This document shows, in pieces, positions 26,096-34,667 of a stretch of 64,000 nt of DNA. This DNA is from an uncultured Leptotrichia sp. (GTDB taxonomy: Bacteria; Fusobacteriota; Fusobacteriia; Fusobacteriales; Leptotrichiaceae): positions 1-64,000 of the forward strand of contig CALEXX010000040.1 of assembly GCA_937925095.1 (NCBI GenBank). Direction: 5' to 3'. The notes under the pieces were generated by a model. It made no database searches. It was not told where the DNA came from and was given only the letters and a program-made list of their open reading frames with translations. Made by a program: the position numbers and the translations under genes. Each line of letters opens with the position of its first letter. Position 1 is the stretch's first letter.

Positions 26096-27370
26096 ATAAA
26101 GTTAACAGTAAAAAATATTGGCAAATTAAAAAATGCTGAAGTCGAAATAAATGGTATAACTGTAATTACTGGTGAGAATAATACGGGAAAAAGTACAGTT
26201 GGCAAGGTTTTGTGGAGTATATTTAGTAGTTTTTATAAGGTTTACGAGCAAATTAAAGAAGGAAGAATTGAGTTTGTAAGTGATCAAATTTATAATTATA
26301 TTAGAAATTTAGATAAATTAGATAATGTAGAGAAAAAATCTTTAGATATGGCGGCAGAAATTATTCAAAATTATAATATTTATTATAGAAATGAAGAAAA
26401 TATAAAAAATTACATAACAGGAAAATTTAAAAAGAACAATTATTCTATTAATATTGAAATAATTGAAGAATTAACTAGTGTTTTATATACTATTTTAAAT
26501 ATAAGAGATATTGAAATAATAAGTTCTATTATAAATGATAAATTATCTACTGAGTTTCATGATGAAATAAAAAATAAAAATATATTACCGCAAGAGGAAT
26601 CCAGTATAGAATTATGTATTAGAAACAAAATTTTAAATTTCAAAATTGTTGAAGGTATAGACATTGCAGGAGAATATGTTGAAGATTTGAAAGGAGATAT
26701 TATCAATTTTGATTTAGTAACGGAAGCTATATACATTGACAATCCTTTTATAATTGATGATTTAGAAAATATATTTGTGCAAAAAGAGAGAAATAGTAGA
26801 CAGCATTTAGTGACGAAATTATATTATGGAAGAAATGAGAATACAATAAAAAAAATATACATAAATGAAAAATTAGAAAGAGTTTATAAAAAACTAAATT
26901 CTGTTATAGATGGGAAAATAGTAATAAAAAGTTTAGATATTTTTTATAAAAATAATAAAATGGAAATAAATGCTAAAAACTTATCGACGGGTTTAAAGAC
27001 ATTTGCAATTATAAAAATGTTACTGCAAAATGGAACATTAGAGGAAAACGGTACAGTAATTCTTGATGAACCGGAAATACATTTGCATCCAGAGTGGCAA
27101 TTATTATTCGCTGAATTGATAGTTTTATTGCAGAAAGAATTTGGAATGCATATACTTTTAACCACTCATAGTCCTTATTTTTTAAATGCAATTGAAGTTT
27201 ATTCTGAAAAATATAAAATTAATGAGAAATGTAAGTATTATATTGCTGAAAATACTACAAATGGTAGTATTATAAAAGATATGACAGGAAATACAAGGAA
27301 TATCTATAGAAAATTAGCTAGACCTATTCAGGAGTTAGAAAATATTAGGTACAGTGATTTAAATGATTAA
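26096..27370 (+). CDS. AAA/ABC-type ATPase (OLD/AAA15-like) between glyQ and glyS; no normal start codon
   Basis: 424 codons if read from ATA 26096, giving IKLTVKNIGKLKNAEVEING, a typical N-terminus for this class with ATA where ATG is expected, 8 nt after AGGAGGG. No ATG, GTG or TTG is in frame before 26210, which is beyond Walker A, so a start there would give a dead protein. Motifs: Walker A GENNTGKST (26-34), signature-like NLSTGLKTFA (near 294), Walker B VILDEPEIHLHP (near 320), H-loop TTHSPYFLNAIE (near 356). SMC-like head ATPases of this kind power many defence systems. It overlaps the next gene by 8 bp. Either ATA initiates, ribosomes slip from the small upstream frame, or the start is mutated. 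Confidence 0.75.
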   Translation: MKLTVKNIGKLKNAEVEINGITVITGENNTGKSTVGKVLWSIFSSFYKVYEQIKEGRIEFVSDQIYNYIRNLDKLDNVEKKSLDMAAEIIQNYNIYYRNEENIKNYITGKFKKNNYSINIEIIEELTSVLYTILNIRDIEIISSIINDKLSTEFHDEIKNKNILPQEESSIELCIRNKILNFKIVEGIDIAGEYVEDLKGDIINFDLVTEAIYIDNPFIIDDLENIFVQKERNSRQHLVTKLYYGRNENTIKKIYINEKLERVYKKLNSVIDGKIVIKSLDIFYKNNKMEINAKNLSTGLKTFAIIKMLLQNGTLEENGTVILDEPEIHLHPEWQLLFAELIVLLQKEFGMHILLTTHSPYFLNAIEVYSEKYKINEKCKYYIAENTTNGSIIKDMTGNTRNIYRKLARPIQELENIRYSDLND

Positions 27371-27965
27371 AAAAATGGATTTAAAAATTTATAATACTTC
27401 AACATTAAAGCAAACTTCAAAAGATGATAATAATGAGGAATATATGACAGAGAGTACAATCAAAGTGATCAATTTTGATAGTGTTGGTGGAGATAAATAC
27501 AGTAAGAACAATAGATTGAACATCCAACTAAAAACAAATGATGTTTTATTTTTACATAATAATAAAAAATATACTTTTATTGAATTTAAAAATGGAAAAT
27601 TACTTGATAAAACTAATAAAATTGATATTAAAAAATTAAAGGATATAGAGCTGAAAATTCTTAACAGTTTATTTGTTTTAGGAGATATTGAAGAAAAATC
27701 TTTAAGTAGTTTAAAAGAAATAACAGATTATGTCCTAGTTTACAATGAAGAAAAAAATACACCAAATGAAAGGAACTCTATTTCTGAAATAGGAAATTAT
27801 TTTATAAATCAAGGAGATATTTCCAGTGAGAAAACTAAAACAGAAAAAGAAGAAATAATTTGCTTTGGACTAGAGAAATTTAAAGGATATTGTTTTAAGA
27901 ATGTCCATACATATTCTAAAGAGGAATTTGAAGAAAAATTTGTGAAAAAATATGAGGCAAGATAA
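27363..27965 (+). CDS. Putative PD-(D/E)XK-like partner of the AAA ATPase
   Basis: 200 aa, soluble, very AT-rich, overlapping the ATPase gene by 8 bp so probably translated by coupling; ATG 27375 is an alternative start. The segment LKTNDVLFL..KKYTFIEFKNGK (Asp60 through Glu74-x-Lys76) has the spacing of a PD-(D/E)XK nuclease core, followed by a helix IKKLKDIELKILNSLFVL. This is a motif-level guess; no family name is recognised. If right, ATPase plus nuclease would be a two-gene defence module. It ends 61 bp before glyS. Confidence 0.55.
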   Translation: MIKKMDLKIYNTSTLKQTSKDDNNEEYMTESTIKVINFDSVGGDKYSKNNRLNIQLKTNDVLFLHNNKKYTFIEFKNGKLLDKTNKIDIKKLKDIELKILNSLFVLGDIEEKSLSSLKEITDYVLVYNEEKNTPNERNSISEIGNYFINQGDISSEKTKTEKEEIICFGLEKFKGYCFKNVHTYSKEEFEEKFVKKYEAR

Positions 27966-28026
27966 AAGCTTTGAAGTAACTATTATTGAAAATAATAAAA
28001 TAACTTTGATCAAAGGAGGAGATTAT

Positions 28027-30060
28027 ATGGATTTTCTTTTTGAAATAGGACTGGAAGAACTTCCTTCCAGATATGTAGATGAAACTGAAGCAAATTTGAA
28101 AAAGATAATGACAGAAAAATTGACAGACGAAAGAATTTCATTCTCTGATATCGAATCCTTCAGTACACCGAGAAGGGTAGCTGTTATTGTGAAGGATATT
28201 GCTGAAAAACAGCAGGATCTGGATAAAAAAAGTGTAGGACCGTCAATAGAAATTGCTTACAAGGACGGAAAACTTACAAAAGCGGGAGAAGGATTTATAA
28301 AATCCCAGAATGCTTCTGAAAGTGATGTTAAAATCGTAGAAAATGAAAAGGGAAAATATATTTCAATTGAAACATTTATTGTGGGAAAGGCAACTGAAGA
28401 AGTATTGCCGGAAATTCTGGACAGTGTTGTAAGAAAAATAGAATTTGAAAAATCTATGAAATGGAGCGATAGAACATTCAGATTTGCAAGACCTATAAAA
28501 TGGTTTGTAACACTTTTAGGAGACAAGGTGCTGCCTTTTGAATTTGAAGGGATAACAGGAAGCAATAAAACAAGAGGTATGAGATACTTTGCATCTCAGG
28601 ATGCTGAAATACCTGTTCCTGCAGAATATGAAGCAGTACTGGAGAAGAACTGTGTTATAGCTAAAAAAGATAAAAGAAAAGAAGCAATTCTTAAAAGTAT
28701 AAAAGAAAACTGCGAAAATGACGGAGATGTTGCAGTAGTAAACAACTATCTTCTGGAAGAGGTTATAAATCTTGTGGAATATCCGTATGCAATTAAAGGA
28801 GAATATAACAAGGATTATTTATTGCTGCCTGAAGATATTACAACTATTACAATGGAAACACACCAGAGATATTTTCCTGTAAGGGATAAGGATGGAAAAC
28901 TGACAAACAAGTTTATCCTTATAAGAAATGCTCCTGAATATTCTGAAACTGTAAAAAAAGGTAATGAAAAAGTTATAGAGCCAAGACTTGCAGATGCAAA
29001 ATTCTTCTTTGATGAAGATTTAAAAGGTAAATTTTCAGATAATGTGGAGAAATTGAAGGAAGTTACATTCCAGAAGGATATGGGAAGTATTTATGACAAG
29101 GTGGAAAGAAGTAAAAAAATAGCGGAATACCTTGTAAATGAACTTAATCTTCAGGATAAAAAGGAAAATATACTAAGAACAGTTGAGCTTGCAAAAGCTG
29201 ATTTGGTATCAAATGTAATAGCAGAAAAGGAATTTACGAAACTTCAGGGATTCATGGGTTCAATTTATGCTGAAAAGCAGGGAGAAAACAAGGATGTTGC
29301 GGCAGGTATTTTTGAACATTACTTGCCAAGATATCAGGGAGATACATTACCTACCACTATAGAAGGAGCAATCGCAGGAATAGCTGATAAAATTGATACG
29401 GTTACCGGATGTTTTTCTGTTGGATTAAAGCCTACAAGTTCAAAGGATCCATATGCATTGAGACGTGCAATACAGGGAATAGTGTATGTCACACTAAATT
29501 CTAAGCTTGACTTTAATTATAAAAAGCTGATTGAAAAATCATATGAAATTTTCTCGGAAGATAAAAAAGTTCTTTCAGAAAATGTAGTTCAGGATATTAC
29601 AGAATTCTTTAAACAGAGGGTTGTAAATGTTCTTTCAGAAAAATATAGCAAGGACTTAATTTTATATGAAATTGACCTTGAAGACAGTGTTGTAAAACTG
29701 GATGAAAGACTGGCAGTCCTTTCTGAACTGTCAAATACAGAGCATTTTAAAACACTGATAAATCTTCTGAAACGTGTAAAAAATATAGTTAAGGAAGAAA
29801 AGGATAATGATACAGTGCTTGATGAATCGTTATTTGAAAAGGAAGAGGAAAGAAACCTTTTCAAATTCAGTAATGAGCTTGAAGCACTTGAAAATCAGGA
29901 ATTTTCAGTTTATATAAAGACATTATTGGAAAAATCTGATATAATAAATGAGTACTTTGACAATGTAATCATTAATACAGAAAACAGTAAAATAAAAAAT
30001 AATAGGATTGCACTGATGAAAAAAATAGAAAATTCTATCGAAAAAATAATGATTATATAA
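28027..30060 (+). CDS. glyS: Glycyl-tRNA synthetase beta subunit
   Basis: 677 aa from ATG 28027, 6-7 nt after AAAGGAGGAG; the frame is open further up but without a site. Starts MDFLFEIGLEELPSRYV, typical of GlyS. Contains SFSTPRRVAVIV near 40, DRTFRFARPIKW near 150, TTITMETHQRYFP near 275, and the HD-like region LQGFMGSIYAEKQGE near 405. It supplies tRNA recognition for the alpha2beta2 enzyme. Separated from glyQ by the ATPase/nuclease pair, so its expression now depends on read-through of that module or an unseen promoter. Confidence 0.96.
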   Translation: MDFLFEIGLEELPSRYVDETEANLKKIMTEKLTDERISFSDIESFSTPRRVAVIVKDIAEKQQDLDKKSVGPSIEIAYKDGKLTKAGEGFIKSQNASESDVKIVENEKGKYISIETFIVGKATEEVLPEILDSVVRKIEFEKSMKWSDRTFRFARPIKWFVTLLGDKVLPFEFEGITGSNKTRGMRYFASQDAEIPVPAEYEAVLEKNCVIAKKDKRKEAILKSIKENCENDGDVAVVNNYLLEEVINLVEYPYAIKGEYNKDYLLLPEDITTITMETHQRYFPVRDKDGKLTNKFILIRNAPEYSETVKKGNEKVIEPRLADAKFFFDEDLKGKFSDNVEKLKEVTFQKDMGSIYDKVERSKKIAEYLVNELNLQDKKENILRTVELAKADLVSNVIAEKEFTKLQGFMGSIYAEKQGENKDVAAGIFEHYLPRYQGDTLPTTIEGAIAGIADKIDTVTGCFSVGLKPTSSKDPYALRRAIQGIVYVTLNSKLDFNYKKLIEKSYEIFSEDKKVLSENVVQDITEFFKQRVVNVLSEKYSKDLILYEIDLEDSVVKLDERLAVLSELSNTEHFKTLINLLKRVKNIVKEEKDNDTVLDESLFEKEEERNLFKFSNELEALENQEFSVYIKTLLEKSDIINEYFDNVIINTENSKIKNNRIALMKKIENSIEKIMII

Positions 30061-30162
30061 GGAAAGATTGAAAAATATTAAAAGTGAAAAACAGTTAAAA
30101 TCCTTAATTTTAAAGGGATTGAGAAAAAAGTAAAATAAAAAAATTAAAAAATAAAAAAAGAG

Positions 30163-30191
30163 TTGATTTTTTTAGCAACTTATAGTATAAT
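30163..30191 (+). promoter_or_regulatory. Strong promoter for the ompA-like gene
   Basis: TTGATT (30163-30168), 17-nt spacer, perfect TATAAT (30186-30191), followed by a 60-nt leader with AAGGAGG before ATG. Confidence 0.78.
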
Positions 30192-30253
30192 CTTAGAAGA
30201 AAGTTAGGGAAACTATGAAATTAAATGATTTGAAATATCAAGGAGGAAATTAA

Positions 30254-31357
30254 ATGAAAAAGTTAGTTATTTTAGGGACAGCTTTATTAGCATTAAATGC
30301 TATAGCGTCTGAAGGACAATTGAAATTCGGATACGATTTCAGTAGAGATGCAAAAAATGGTGAAGGTGTTAACCTTAAATTGAAAAAAGGACCAGTTCTT
30401 GGTGCAGAATACATCTTCGATAATCAAGGAGAATTTGAATGGGGAGTTGGAGCTGAATACAAATTATCTTCAAACTCAGGAAAATTAAAAACTAGAGAAG
30501 ATAATGAAAAATATTTCAGAAGTGCTCCTGTGTATGCATTAGGAAAATTCAACCTAGTAACTACACAATCAGGAAATGATGCTTTATATGTATTAGGAAG
30601 AGCAGGATATCATTTTGCTAACGAAGCTAGAGAAGTTGGAGCAAGTGGTGAAAATATATCTGGTGGATTATATGGAGCAATTGGATTAGGAACTGAATTT
30701 GGACCAGTTTCATTAGAAGCTTTATATGAAAGAGCAGGATACACAACAAAAATAACAGATCCGTTAACAAAAGCTGTAGATAAATCAAGAGATTCATTAG
30801 ACACATTTGGAGTAAGAATTGGATACAGATTTGGTCAATTGAAAAATGACAGAGGACCAAAAATAGTTAAAGAAGTTGTTACTGTTGAAAAACCAGTAGA
30901 AGTTGTAAAACCAGCTCCACAACCAAAAACACTTGGTGTTAAAACTGTTGAATTACCATTCAGCTGTTCAGCAAGCGAAAAGAAATGTGTAATCAGAGGA
31001 TTTAAAGTTGACGGAAGAGAACCTAACGAAGCTGAAGCTAGAGATTTAGGAACTATTGCAAACGTAATCAACCAATTCGCTGAAGGTGGATCAATCGATT
31101 TCGTTGGACATACAGATTCTACAGGATCAGATGCTTACAACCAAAAATTATCAGTAGCAAGAGCACAAAATGTTGCTAGATTATTGAAAGAATATGGATT
31201 GAAAAACACAGTTTCTTACGGAACTATCACAGGAAGAGGAGAATCTCAACCAGTTGATACTAACAATACAGTTAAAGGAAGATACAATAACAGAAGAGTT
31301 GAATTATTCTTCCAAAATGTAGATTTCGAAAACGTAAGATTTGTTGATGGAAACTAA
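30254..31357 (+). CDS. OmpA-family outer membrane protein
   Basis: 367 aa. Signal peptide MKKLVILGTALLALNAIAS, then an eight-strand-type barrel of about 175 residues with alternating aromatic strands (QLKFGYDF, FEWGVGAEYKL, GGLYGAIGLGTEFGPVSLEALYERAGY, DTFGVRIGYRFG), a Pro/Val/Lys linker (VVTVEKPVEVVKPAPQPK) and a C-terminal OmpA peptidoglycan-binding domain with IDFVGHTDSTGSDAYNQ and LSVARAQNVARLL and RRVELFF. It ties the outer membrane to the wall. Codon use is more biased than its neighbours and promoter, ribosome site and terminator are all strong, so it is likely abundant. Confidence 0.93.
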   Translation: MKKLVILGTALLALNAIASEGQLKFGYDFSRDAKNGEGVNLKLKKGPVLGAEYIFDNQGEFEWGVGAEYKLSSNSGKLKTREDNEKYFRSAPVYALGKFNLVTTQSGNDALYVLGRAGYHFANEAREVGASGENISGGLYGAIGLGTEFGPVSLEALYERAGYTTKITDPLTKAVDKSRDSLDTFGVRIGYRFGQLKNDRGPKIVKEVVTVEKPVEVVKPAPQPKTLGVKTVELPFSCSASEKKCVIRGFKVDGREPNEAEARDLGTIANVINQFAEGGSIDFVGHTDSTGSDAYNQKLSVARAQNVARLLKEYGLKNTVSYGTITGRGESQPVDTNNTVKGRYNNRRVELFFQNVDFENVRFVDGN

Positions 31358-31376
31358 TTTTAAATAATATAAAATT

Positions 31377-31408
31377 GCCTTGAAGTTTTACTTCAGGGCT
31401 TTTTTTTG
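31377..31408 (+). terminator. Rho-independent terminator after the ompA-like gene
   Basis: GCCTTGAAG pairs with CTTCAGGGC (one G-U), 5-nt loop, followed by TTTTTTTT. Confidence 0.92.
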
Positions 31409-31417
31409 TTTTATTTA

Positions 31418-31446
31418 TTCAATTTTTTCAAAAAATGTGGTAAAAT
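31418..31446 (+). promoter_or_regulatory. Probable promoter for adk
   Basis: TTCAAT (31418-31423), 17-nt spacer, TAAAAT (31441-31446). The -35 is weak. Confidence 0.45.
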
Positions 31447-31519
31447 AAATAACAGATAGGAAAACTACTAATATAGAAAGGAGTGCACGGTTAAGTAACA
31501 TATATCGTGTGAAAAAAAT

Positions 31520-32149
31520 ATGAACATAGTATTATTTGGAGCTCCAGGAGCAGGAAAAGGAACTCAGGCGAAAGAACTTATAAAAAAATATGAAATACCT
31601 CAAATTTCTACAGGAGATATTTTAAGAGCGGCAATAGCAAATAAAACTCCGTTAGGATTAGAAGCAAAAAAACTTATGGATGAAGGTAAACTTGTATCTG
31701 ATGAAATAGTAAACGGACTTGTAGAAGCAAGACTTCAGGAAGATGACTGCAAAAAAGGGTTTATTCTTGACGGATTTCCTAGAACTGTTGCTCAGGCTGA
31801 GGAATTAGATAAAATATTGGAAAAATCCAACAGGGAAATTGAAAAGGTAATTGCCCTTGATGTAAGTGATGATGAAATAATAGAAAGAATTACAGGAAGA
31901 AGAGTATCTAAAAAGACAGGAAAAATATATCATATAAAATATAATCCGCCTGTTGATGAAAATCCGGAAGACCTTGAACAGAGAGCTGACGACAATGAAG
32001 AAACAGTGAAAAAAAGACTGGCAGTTTACAATGAACAGACAGCTCCGGTTTTAGATTTCTATAAAAAACAGAACAAGGTTTATTCTGTGGATGGAGCAAA
32101 AAAACTGGATGAAATAACAAAAGATATAATCGAAATATTGGAGAAATAG
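31520..32149 (+). CDS. adk: Adenylate kinase
   Basis: 209 aa. Interconverts ATP+AMP and 2 ADP. P-loop GAPGAGKGTQ (7-16), AMP-site ISTGDILRAAI, GFPRTVAQAEEL, LID starting GRRVSKKTGKIYHIKYNPP (near 123) without the four zinc cysteines of Gram-positive forms, and RLAVYNEQTAPVLDFY. ATG 31520 is the only usable start because TAA lies 24 nt upstream in frame. The only purine-rich ribosome site, AAAGGAG (31477-31483), is 36 nt away. In many genomes adk sits between secY and map; here an ompA-like gene is upstream. Confidence 0.96.
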   Translation: MNIVLFGAPGAGKGTQAKELIKKYEIPQISTGDILRAAIANKTPLGLEAKKLMDEGKLVSDEIVNGLVEARLQEDDCKKGFILDGFPRTVAQAEELDKILEKSNREIEKVIALDVSDDEIIERITGRRVSKKTGKIYHIKYNPPVDENPEDLEQRADDNEETVKKRLAVYNEQTAPVLDFYKKQNKVYSVDGAKKLDEITKDIIEILEK

Positions 32150-32273
32150 TAAAATAAAATGATTATATTTATCAGAATGTGAAATATAAGTTCTGATTAA
32201 ATTTTAAAGAAAAAGTCCATTTTTAACAGTAATTATTTTTAAATAACTAAAAATGGCAGAAAGAGTAAGTGCA

Positions 32274-33047
32274 ATGATAATTTATAAAACAATGGATGAA
32301 ATAAAAAAGATAAAAAAAGCAAATGAAATAATAGCAAGACTATTTGAAGATGTACTGCCTCAGTATATTAAACCAGGAATAAGTACACATGAACTGGATC
32401 AGATTGCAGAGGACTACATGAGATCTCAGGGGGCAATTCCAGGGACAAAAGGATATGACATAGGAAGACCTTATCCTCCGTATCCGGCAGCTACATGTAT
32501 TTCTGTAAATGAAGTTGTAGTACATGGAATTCCAAGTAAAAAGCAGATCCTGAAAGAGGGAGACATACTGACAGTTGATACAGTTACGGTGCTTGACGGA
32601 TATTTTGGAGATGCTGCGATAACTTATGCTGTAGGAGAAATAGACGAAGAAGCAAAAAAACTTATGGAAGTTACTAAAAAGGCCAGAGATATTGGAATTG
32701 AAGCGGCACGTGCCGGAAATAGAATAGGTGACATAGGTCATACTATTCAGGAGTATGTGGAAAGTTTTGGATTTTCTCTTGTAAGAGATTTTGCAGGACA
32801 TGGGGTTGGAAAAGAAATGCATGAAGACCCAATAATTCCAAACTATGGAAAAGCTGGAACTGGTGCAAAAATTGAAGATGGAATGGTAATTACTGTTGAG
32901 CCTATGGTAAATGTAGGGACTTACAAGGTAAAAATACTTCAGGATATGTGGACAGCTGTCACAAAAGACGGAAAGAGATCTGCCCAGTATGAACACAGTC
33001 TTGCAATTGTAGATGGAAAACCTTTAATATTAAGTGTAAAGGACTAG
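32274..33047 (+). CDS. map: Methionine aminopeptidase, type I
   Basis: 257 aa from ATG 32274 (MIIYKTMDEIKKIKKANEII); ATG 32253 would add seven residues and lacks a site. Removes N-terminal Met from new proteins. Metal ligands are in place: Asp in LTVDTVTVLDGYFGDAA (two Asp), His in FAGHGVGKEMHE, Glu in ITVEPM, and Glu in QYEHSLAIV. No N-terminal SEC-C zinc extension. Follows adk as in the standard spc operon order. Confidence 0.95.
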   Translation: MIIYKTMDEIKKIKKANEIIARLFEDVLPQYIKPGISTHELDQIAEDYMRSQGAIPGTKGYDIGRPYPPYPAATCISVNEVVVHGIPSKKQILKEGDILTVDTVTVLDGYFGDAAITYAVGEIDEEAKKLMEVTKKARDIGIEAARAGNRIGDIGHTIQEYVESFGFSLVRDFAGHGVGKEMHEDPIIPNYGKAGTGAKIEDGMVITVEPMVNVGTYKVKILQDMWTAVTKDGKRSAQYEHSLAIVDGKPLILSVKD

Positions 33048-33103
33048 AGAGTGTTATACTGGAATAGCCGTTTACAGAAAGTTTAATATATTGGAGGTTA
33101 GAA

Positions 33104-33469
33104 TTGGGTATTATTGCTGGATTGCTAATATTGCTTGTAGCGGTGGAACATATCTATATTCTGATTATAGAAATGTTCTTCAGCGAAAGTAAAGTTGCCC
33201 AGAGAAGTTTTGGGCTTGAAAAAGAGTTTCTTAAAGATGAAAGAGTAAAAATAATGATGGCTAACCAAGGGCTATATAATGGATTTCTGGCGACGGGATT
33301 AATATGGAGCATATTTGAAACAGGTGTGTTTCAGGTTCAGCTTGCCATATTTTTTCTGTCATGTGTTGTATGTGCGGCAATATATGGTGCTGTAACAGTT
33401 TCATACAGAATTCTTCTTATGCAGGGAGTTCCTGCTATTCTGGCTTTGTTGGCTATATTTGCTATATAA
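33104..33469 (+). CDS. DUF1304-family membrane protein
   Basis: 121 aa, TTG start behind GGAGGTTAGAA. Four hydrophobic segments; VAVEHIYILIIEMFF near 13, NQGLYNGFLATGLIW near 55, and AAIYGAVTV near 90 fit the DUF1304 integral membrane family. The role is unknown. It is 56 bp after map and 20 bp before galE, so it is probably in one transcript with them. Confidence 0.82.
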   Translation: MGIIAGLLILLVAVEHIYILIIEMFFSESKVAQRSFGLEKEFLKDERVKIMMANQGLYNGFLATGLIWSIFETGVFQVQLAIFFLSCVVCAAIYGAVTVSYRILLMQGVPAILALLAIFAI

Positions 33470-33489
33470 AATAAAGGAGAAATTACACT

Positions 33490-34512
33490 ATGGAAACAGT
33501 TTTGGTAACAGGAGGAGCAGGATATATCGGCTCCCATACAGTACTGGATTTAATAAAAAAAGGTTTTGATGTTATTATTGCTGATGATTTCAGCAATTCA
33601 AGTAAAAAAGTTATAAGTATTCTGGAAAGACTGGCAGATAGAAAAATAAAATATTATGAACTGGATATACGTAACAGGGAAGGTTTAAGGGAAGTTTTCA
33701 AGGAAAATAAAATTGATGCGGTTATTAACTTTGCCGGATATAAGGCGGTAGGTGAATCAGTTGAAAAGCCTCTTATGTATTACGATAACAACCTGATAGG
33801 AATGATAGTTCTTCTTGAAGTTATGCAGGAATTTTCAGTAAAAAAACTTGTGTTCAGCTCTTCAGCTACGGTTTACGGTATTCCAAAGGCAATGCCATTA
33901 GTGGAAGACAATGACATGGGAGCTACAAATCCTTACGGAAGAACAAAACTTATGATAGAACATATTCTTGTGGACCTGGCTGCATCAGATGATTCATGGG
34001 AAATAATAGCATTAAGATACTTCAATCCTCTAGGTGCACATGAAAGTGGAGATATAGGGGAAGACCCTAATGGAATTCCTAACAACCTTGCACCTTACAT
34101 CACTCAGGTGGCGGTAGGAAAACTTGAAAAATTAAGCATATTCGGAGATGACTATGACACACCTGATGGAACATGTATAAGGGACTTTATCCATATAAAT
34201 GACCTGGCGGCAGGACACTCAGCTTCGATTAAATATCTTGTTTCAGGAAAAGGTAAAGGATTTGAAGCAATTAATCTTGGAAGCGGAAAAGGATACAGTG
34301 TCCTTGAAATAGTTGCAAATTTTGAAAAGGCAGTAGGAAAGAAAATACCTTATGTTATAGCAGGACGTCGTGCAGGAGATATTCCAGTGTCTTATGCACG
34401 TATAGATAAGGCTAAAAATCTGTTAGGTTGGGAACCTACATATACAATAGAGCAGATGTGTGCAGATTCATGGAACTGGCAGAAGAAAAATCCTAATGGA
34501 TATAAGGATTAA
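33490..34512 (+). CDS. galE: UDP-glucose 4-epimerase
   Basis: 340 aa SDR enzyme. NAD-binding TGGAGYIGSHT (7-17), NFAGYKAVGES, catalytic FSSSATVYG (Ser/Thr) and YGRTK (Tyr-x3-Lys), then RYFNPLGAHESGDIGEDP and DYDTPDGTCIRDFIH, all typical of GalE. Interconverts UDP-glucose and UDP-galactose for surface polysaccharide or galactose use. Start behind AAAGGAG. Followed by a long terminator hairpin. Confidence 0.94.
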   Translation: METVLVTGGAGYIGSHTVLDLIKKGFDVIIADDFSNSSKKVISILERLADRKIKYYELDIRNREGLREVFKENKIDAVINFAGYKAVGESVEKPLMYYDNNLIGMIVLLEVMQEFSVKKLVFSSSATVYGIPKAMPLVEDNDMGATNPYGRTKLMIEHILVDLAASDDSWEIIALRYFNPLGAHESGDIGEDPNGIPNNLAPYITQVAVGKLEKLSIFGDDYDTPDGTCIRDFIHINDLAAGHSASIKYLVSGKGKGFEAINLGSGKGYSVLEIVANFEKAVGKKIPYVIAGRRAGDIPVSYARIDKAKNLLGWEPTYTIEQMCADSWNWQKKNPNGYKD

Positions 34513-34545
34513 TACATAAATATTTTTAAAATTATTAAAATGAAG

Positions 34546-34631
34546 AAATGGAACTGTAAAAAATGGGGAGATAAAGAAAAGTCTGTAAAAATGATTTTGA
34601 TACATTTTCTTATTTATCCAGTTCCATTTTT
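34546..34631 (+). terminator. Long terminator hairpin after galE
   Basis: AAATGGAACTG pairs with CAGTTCCATTTTT, with a second inner stem (GATAAAGAAAA with TTTTCTTATTTATC). A T-run follows. Confidence 0.7.
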
Positions 34632-34667
34632 GCAACATATACTATAGTCAGAAAAGGAGAAAGACTT

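Noticed and set aside
26210..27370. AAA ATPase starting at ATG 26210
   Set aside because: That start would remove the Walker A motif, which is encoded in frame just upstream; the real N-terminus must be earlier.
32340..32996. Minus-strand ORF of 218 codons opposite map
   Set aside because: Composition typical of antisense frames (Cys, Ser, Phe, Tyr rich), and it is fully contained in the methionine aminopeptidase gene.
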